Positions 53,839 through 57,594 of a DNA stretch of 57,594 nt are shown piece by piece; the first letter of the stretch is position 1; every line of letters begins with the position of its first letter. The translations under genes and the position numbers were made by a program. The notes beneath the pieces are model-generated. The model was not told the DNA's origin, made no database searches, and was given only the letters and a program-made list of their open reading frames with translations. The DNA is from Bacteroidota bacterium (GTDB taxonomy: Bacteria > Bacteroidota > Bacteroidia > Bacteroidales > Bacteroidaceae), in assembly GCA_023425865.1 (NCBI GenBank), contig JAFABV010000039.1, positions 1-57,594 on the forward strand, written 5' to 3'.

Positions 53839-53997
53839 ATTATAGGTCATCGAAGACCGGAGCTACCACTTGTCCAGCTCTTCTTTTCGAGACATGAGTA
53901 TCGTAAGGTATTTCCAGCGTCTAAAGGTCAACCCATACATTCTTATATATTAAGGTTTCCCGGATGTCAATGGGGCTTCTCCCAAACCGCTCTTCCC

Positions 53998-55929
53998 CTA
54001 CTCCGCGTTATTCTTGCTATCCTCTTCATCGGCCTGACGGTCGATAGCCTTGATCTTTTGACGAATAAGCTCAGCGTCATCTTTCAGTTTCTGCACCTTC
54101 CGATTCATTTCATCTACCAAGCTGTTGCCCTTTTTACTCGAGATATTGAGGAAGCCGAGGTTATTTTCGTAAGTGGTAATTTCCTGCTTAAGCTGCTCAT
54201 AGCGATGCATCAGACGGCCACGCTCATTGTCGATGACATCTTCACCACGCTTCGCCATATTCTTCAGATTGCTCTTGAAGTTATCTAAACGACGTCGCGC
54301 TACAGAGATATGCAACTCACCGTAGATTTTATCGAGTACATCATGAAACTCTTTGTAGATTTTGTCCTTCTCTTTGTAAGGCACATGTCCGGCAGCGTTG
54401 TATTCCTCAACGAGCCGCTGCACAGTCTCCTGCGCGTCCTCACTGATATTGGCGGCAATCTCTTTGAGCTTGGCAATCACGTCACGCTTCTTGGCCAAGT
54501 TGGCATGTTCCTCATTGCGAGTGCCTGCATTGGTGGCGTTACGCTTCTCGAAGAAGTGGTTGCAAGCAGCCAAGAAGTCGTTCCAAAGCTGGTCACCGAC
54601 CTTCTTAGGCACGGCGCCAATGGTCTTCCACTCCTTTTGCAAGGCAATGAGTTTCTCGCTGGTCGACTTCCAATCAGTGGACTCACTCAGTTCTTTGGCC
54701 TTCTCCACCAGCGCACGCTTCTTCTCTACGTTGGAGGCAAAACGCGCTTTCATCTCCTTGAAATACTCCGACTTATGACTAAAGAACTCATCGCAGGCCG
54801 CACGGAAACGTTCGAAGATCTTCACGTTCATCTTCTGCGGAGCGAAGCCAATGGTCTTCCACTCCTGCTGGATGGCGATTACTTCTTTGGTGAGTTTCTC
54901 CCACTCACCGGCGCTTTTGCTCTCGGACTTGGCTATCTCCTCAACCTTCTCGCAGAGTGCGGTCTTCTTGGTGAGGTTCTCTTCTTCCTTGGCACGCAAG
55001 TCTTCAAAATGCTTCTGATGCTTCTTGTTGATGATTGTGCTGGCAGCCTTAAAGCGAGCCCACACCTTCTCACGCAGGTCTTTGGCCACCGGACCAATCT
55101 CACGATACTGCGCATGAAGTTCCTGCAACTGGTGGAAAGCGCTGATGACATCAGTCTCTTCAGCCAGTTTTTCAGCTTCTTCGCAGAGCTTCGTCTTCAG
55201 TTCAAGGTTCTTCTTGAAATCATATTCGCGGGCCTCGCGGTTAAGGTTGAGCAAGTCATAGAACTGCTCCACGTAAAGCTGGTAGTTACGCCAAATCTCG
55301 TTGGCACGTTCAGCTGGCACAGCCTTGATTTCCTTCCACTCCTGCTGCAGTTGCTTAAAAGTGTTGAACGATTTGTTGGCCTCATCGGGCGAAGTGGCCA
55401 TTGCCTTAATCTGCTCTATGATTTCGAGCTTACGCTTCAGATTGTTCTCCTTCTCAGCCTCCTGCTCCTGGAAAGCCTTGGCCCGGCGCTCTTTCACGAG
55501 CAGCATCTCAGCCTTAAATTCTTCCTCGAGTTCGTCAGGCACCACCACATATTTCTCGGGGTCTCCCCCTGCCTCAAGGTATTCTTTCTGCTGCTGCTCA
55601 CGGTAGGCCACATGCAGACGATAGAACGTAGACTTGAGATGCTCTACCTCGTCTTTATCGGGCGTTTCCTCGCCATGAGCCAATTCCTTGACACGGTCGA
55701 GCACCTCCTGCTTGGTAGTATACACTTTCTTCGGCTGCTCTTCTACAGCAACTTCAGCCTGCTCCATGTCATCAACATGGCTTTCAGGCAGGGCGTCAGC
55801 CTCTTCGACGGGCTGCTCAACCTCCTGAGGCCCAGCCTGCGCGTCCTGTACTTCAGAAGCAGCCTCAGCCACGTTCTGCTCTTCTTCTAACTTTCCCTGT
55901 TCCAGGGCTTTCTCTTGAGAGTCCATCAT
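53998..55929 (-). CDS. DUF349 repeat protein
   Basis: 643 aa from the ATG at 55929 (or 55926). An acidic, low-complexity N-terminus (about 1-80, rich in E, A, Q, V) is followed by at least five DUF349 units, each with a W/Y-x-x-x-x-x-V/A-P pattern and a helical hairpin (WKEIKAVPAERANEIW, YREIGPVAKDLREKVW, WKTIGFAPQKMNVKIF, WKTIGAVPKKVGDQLW, YNAAGHVPYKEKDKIY). A coiled coil (about 565-640) ends the protein. Cytoplasmic and scaffold-like; function unknown. Confidence 0.9.
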   Translation of the reverse strand: MMDSQEKALEQGKLEEEQNVAEAASEVQDAQAGPQEVEQPVEEADALPESHVDDMEQAEVAVEEQPKKVYTTKQEVLDRVKELAHGEETPDKDEVEHLKSTFYRLHVAYREQQQKEYLEAGGDPEKYVVVPDELEEEFKAEMLLVKERRAKAFQEQEAEKENNLKRKLEIIEQIKAMATSPDEANKSFNTFKQLQQEWKEIKAVPAERANEIWRNYQLYVEQFYDLLNLNREAREYDFKKNLELKTKLCEEAEKLAEETDVISAFHQLQELHAQYREIGPVAKDLREKVWARFKAASTIINKKHQKHFEDLRAKEEENLTKKTALCEKVEEIAKSESKSAGEWEKLTKEVIAIQQEWKTIGFAPQKMNVKIFERFRAACDEFFSHKSEYFKEMKARFASNVEKKRALVEKAKELSESTDWKSTSEKLIALQKEWKTIGAVPKKVGDQLWNDFLAACNHFFEKRNATNAGTRNEEHANLAKKRDVIAKLKEIAANISEDAQETVQRLVEEYNAAGHVPYKEKDKIYKEFHDVLDKIYGELHISVARRRLDNFKSNLKNMAKRGEDVIDNERGRLMHRYEQLKQEITTYENNLGFLNISSKKGNSLVDEMNRKVQKLKDDAELIRQKIKAIDRQADEEDSKNNAE

Positions 55930-56034
55930 GTCACCGTTTTTAGTTAATGATATAGATTTCCGTTGCCACAGCACTGCAAGTCATTGGGATAGCAGCCTCC
56001 AATGGCGGTCCAACAAAATGATATATATTAAGTG

Positions 56035-56067
56035 CAAACTTATATAAAAAAACCGTAATTTCCCAAT
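56035..56067 (-). promoter_or_regulatory. Promoter of the DUF349 gene
   Basis: On the minus strand, ATTG (56067-56064), a 21-base spacer and TAAGTTTG (56042-56035). The leader would be about 100 bases. Confidence 0.55.
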
Positions 56068-56127
56068 AATTTACAATCTTTTTTGTTGCTGGATAATAAA
56101 ATAATGTCGATGGTGGAAATAAACCAT

Positions 56128-56162
56128 AAAATGAGGAGGATATGCTCAAGACATATCCTCCT
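56128..56162 (-). terminator. Terminator of corA
   Basis: AGGAGGATATG (56134-56144) pairs perfectly with CATATCCTCCT (56152-56162). On the minus strand it is followed by CATTTTA. Confidence 0.85.
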
Positions 56163-56173
56163 TAATTCTATCT

Positions 56174-57100
56174 CTACAACAAACGCTTATGGCGCAAAAT
56201 GATCCAGCAAAGCGCACTCACGAGGAATGAGATCACCAAAGCGATAGTGAATCCCCATTTACTTTGTTCCATGCCATTGATCAGGTTCATACCATAGAGT
56301 GAAGCGATGAACGTGGCCGACATCATAATGATTGTCACCGAGGTAAGTGTACGCATCACCGTGTTCATGTTGTTGTTAATGATGCTTGAATAAGTATCCA
56401 TCGTCGACTCCAAAATATCGGAATAGATACTTGCCGTCTCCCGGGCCTGCGATATCTCAATGTTGACATCCTCAATCAAGTCAGCGTCCAACTCATCGAT
56501 TTGCAGTTTAAACTTCAACTTCTGCAACAAGGTCTCATTGCCTCGGATAGACGTAATAAAATAAGTCAACGAATCCTGTAGTCTCGAAAGGCCTATCAAA
56601 CTCTCATTGTTCACCTCGTGATCGAGGTTGTGTTTTGCTTTTTCAATAAGCACATTAATCTGCTTCAACCGTTTCAGATACCATACGGCACTGGAGAGAA
56701 ACAGGCGGAAAATCATGTCCACATAGTCGGTGAAGCCATCGCCTCGCTTTTGCTGATAGCTCACGAAGTCAATCATCATATTGGTTTCATAATAGCATAC
56801 CGTGATGGTGACATCGCGCTTGTGGATAATGCCTAAGGGCACCGTCGAATAGGGCGTCCTGCTGCGTATCTCCTTGACATAGGGAATACGCAAGATGATC
56901 AGCATCCATCCGTCGTCGTACTCATAGCGGGCACGCTCGTCGGTATCGCTGATATCGCTGAGGAAGTAGTCGGGAATGTGAAAAGTCTCTTCGAGTTCAC
57001 GCTGGTCGTCGTCGGTCGGGCAGGTGACCTGTATCCAGCAGTTGGGCTGCCATTCTGGTATGGCGGTCAGTTTTTTGTCAATGTTCCAATATGTTCTCAT
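56174..57100 (-). CDS. corA: CorA-family magnesium/cobalt transporter
   Basis: 308 aa. A large cytoplasmic N-terminal domain (about 1-240) and two C-terminal membrane helices. The selectivity motif YGMN is near residue 278 at the end of the first helix, in FIASLYGMNLINGM. A basic tail (LRHKRLL) ends the protein. It forms a pentameric Mg2+ channel. The SD AAGGAG lies 10 bases before the ATG, and a structured leader precedes it. Confidence 0.94.
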   Translation of the reverse strand: MRTYWNIDKKLTAIPEWQPNCWIQVTCPTDDDQRELEETFHIPDYFLSDISDTDERARYEYDDGWMLIILRIPYVKEIRSRTPYSTVPLGIIHKRDVTITVCYYETNMMIDFVSYQQKRGDGFTDYVDMIFRLFLSSAVWYLKRLKQINVLIEKAKHNLDHEVNNESLIGLSRLQDSLTYFITSIRGNETLLQKLKFKLQIDELDADLIEDVNIEISQARETASIYSDILESTMDTYSSIINNNMNTVMRTLTSVTIIMMSATFIASLYGMNLINGMEQSKWGFTIALVISFLVSALCWIILRHKRLL

Positions 57101-57222
57101 TGCAGCTAATCTCCTTGATTACACCAATTACTGTGGGGATTAGCTCCTGGAGCTTAATCCTCACGCTCAATTCTCCAAGTTTTCCGCGTGATAATCGTCC
57201 ATAAAATGTTATATTGGTTAAA
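57101..57222 (-). ncRNA. Structured 5' leader of corA, candidate RNA switch
   Basis: From the predicted start near 57222 to the ATG the minus strand shows: P1 ACCAAT (57218-57213) / ATTGGT (57128-57123); P2 TCACGC (57191-57186) / GCGTGA (57166-57161); P3 GGATTAAGCTC (57160-57150) / GAGCTAATCC (57146-57137). The 3' arm of P3 (GCTAATCCCC, 57144-57135) can instead pair 9 of 10 with GGAGATTAGC (57114-57105), which contains the Shine-Dalgarno. I recall no known riboswitch class with this layout. Confidence 0.55.
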
Positions 57223-57228
57223 CGGCTG

Positions 57229-57259
57229 CAAAGTTAGCAATAATAAATTGCAAGCCAAA
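57229..57259 (-). promoter_or_regulatory. Promoter of corA
   Basis: On the minus strand, TTTG (57259-57256), a 19-base spacer and TAACTTTG (57236-57229), a full consensus match. The start is expected near 57222. Confidence 0.8.
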
Positions 57260-57398
57260 GTTTTTTGCCTATTTTTTTTGCGGCGCGATGTCACTTCCCT
57301 GCCCTCACTTTAGAGCGTCACAAGTCTGCTCGGCGGTAAAAAGCATTCCACCTGAGGCATGTGCAACACTTAAAGGTAGTTAAATATAAAACGCCAAA

Positions 57399-57430
57399 CT
57401 TGTCGCCTACACCATAATGCCTTATTTTTG
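57399..57430 (+). promoter_or_regulatory. Promoter reading toward the right edge
   Basis: CTTG (57399-57402), a 20-base spacer, TATTTTTG (57423-57430). It would start transcription near 57437, into the repeated element at the window edge. What it serves lies outside the window. The stretch 57260-57398 holds no gene that I can support. Confidence 0.5.
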
Positions 57431-57465
57431 TACGGACAAACCCCAACTCTTAGTACCGACATGAT

Positions 57466-57594
57466 TCAACTACGCGAGTTCGGGATAAGATTAGTATGCA
57501 AACAGCTCCAATTGCCTTGTCTTTTCCACATGCACAGGCAGTGCCTCTGGTTTGTTGTCAAAGAAGCAGTAGGCAGTGAGAGCCGAGCATAGGT
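57466..57594 (-). other. Open frame at the right edge overlapping a dispersed sequence
   Basis: The minus strand is open from the edge to a TGA at 57466 (42 residues, ending SCLHTNLIPNSRS). The final third (57471-57509) is the sequence shared with 8542-8583, where it is not in an equivalent frame. A coding role is therefore doubtful; this is either a gene tail or an uncoded repeat. Confidence 0.3.

Noticed and set aside
54310..55890. 526-codon open frame opposite the DUF349 gene
   Set aside because: It is leucine-rich because the antisense of Glu/Lys codons reads Leu/Phe; the sense strand has clear domain repeats.
57462..57592. 43-codon plus-strand ORF at the right edge
   Set aside because: It has no Shine-Dalgarno, its composition is not protein-like, and it overlaps the dispersed sequence in the opposite frame.

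Overview
The window looks like chromosomal DNA of a Bacteroidales bacterium, most likely a Prevotella-type genus. The evidence is a set of Bacteroidetes-type promoters (a TTTG-like -33 box 19-21 bases before a TAnnTTTG -7 box), Bacteroidetes-only families (DUF5606, DUF6169-like, multi-repeat DUF349, a very long NusB, a CarboxypepD_reg plus beta-barrel outer-membrane protein), a complete men cluster and a membrane pyrophosphatase. I found no rRNA, tRNA, CRISPR array, intact insertion sequence or prophage.

Layout. 1-7972: the tail of an unknown gene, then a minus-strand efflux operon (tolC, lipoprotein adaptor, two ABC ATPases that match the two halves of E. coli YbhF, two ABC-2 permeases) ending in two small winged-helix genes. 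A divergent AraC regulator faces it across a repeat-rich control region. 8600-17572: a second minus-strand export operon (tolC, adaptor, two FtsX/MacB-type permeases with a DUF2807 gene between them, and an ATPase) with an excellent sigma-54 promoter. 17800-21292: a two-gene unit of unknown function, then a sigma-54 response regulator and its kinase, which probably control that operon. 21411-24411: queF with its precursor transporter, a CaCA antiporter and hsp20. 24978-28433: nusB-yajC-ybbR-coaE-DUF5606. 28663-30934: rplY-pth-S4 protein-purN. 30942-35206: a large outer-membrane beta-barrel protein and aroB. 35317-42440: menF-D-B-C-E with a DMT exporter and a MenI-like thioesterase upstream. 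42665-50396: hppA, then lysS-gpsA-pgi-HAD hydrolase. 50490-57100: a secreted hypothetical protein, mnmA, a coiled-coil protein, a glutathione peroxidase, a PUA/EVE-like protein, a DUF349 protein and corA.

Most of the protein-coding content is ordinary housekeeping. The unusual signals lie between or across genes. (1) The corA leader has three helices plus an alternative helix that would cover the Shine-Dalgarno sequence, so it is a candidate unrecognised RNA switch. (2) A 23-base tandem repeat built on the dyad TTCTATATAGAA occurs in two intergenic arrays 20 kb apart. (3) Two terminator-shaped hairpins sit inside the 5' coding ends of downstream operon genes (the HAD gene and pth). (4) The second efflux operon has a sigma-54 promoter only about 3 bases from the tolC start. 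(5) Operator-like repeats occur in front of the AraC/efflux pair and hsp20. All calls come from reading the sequence; no database search or folding program was run.
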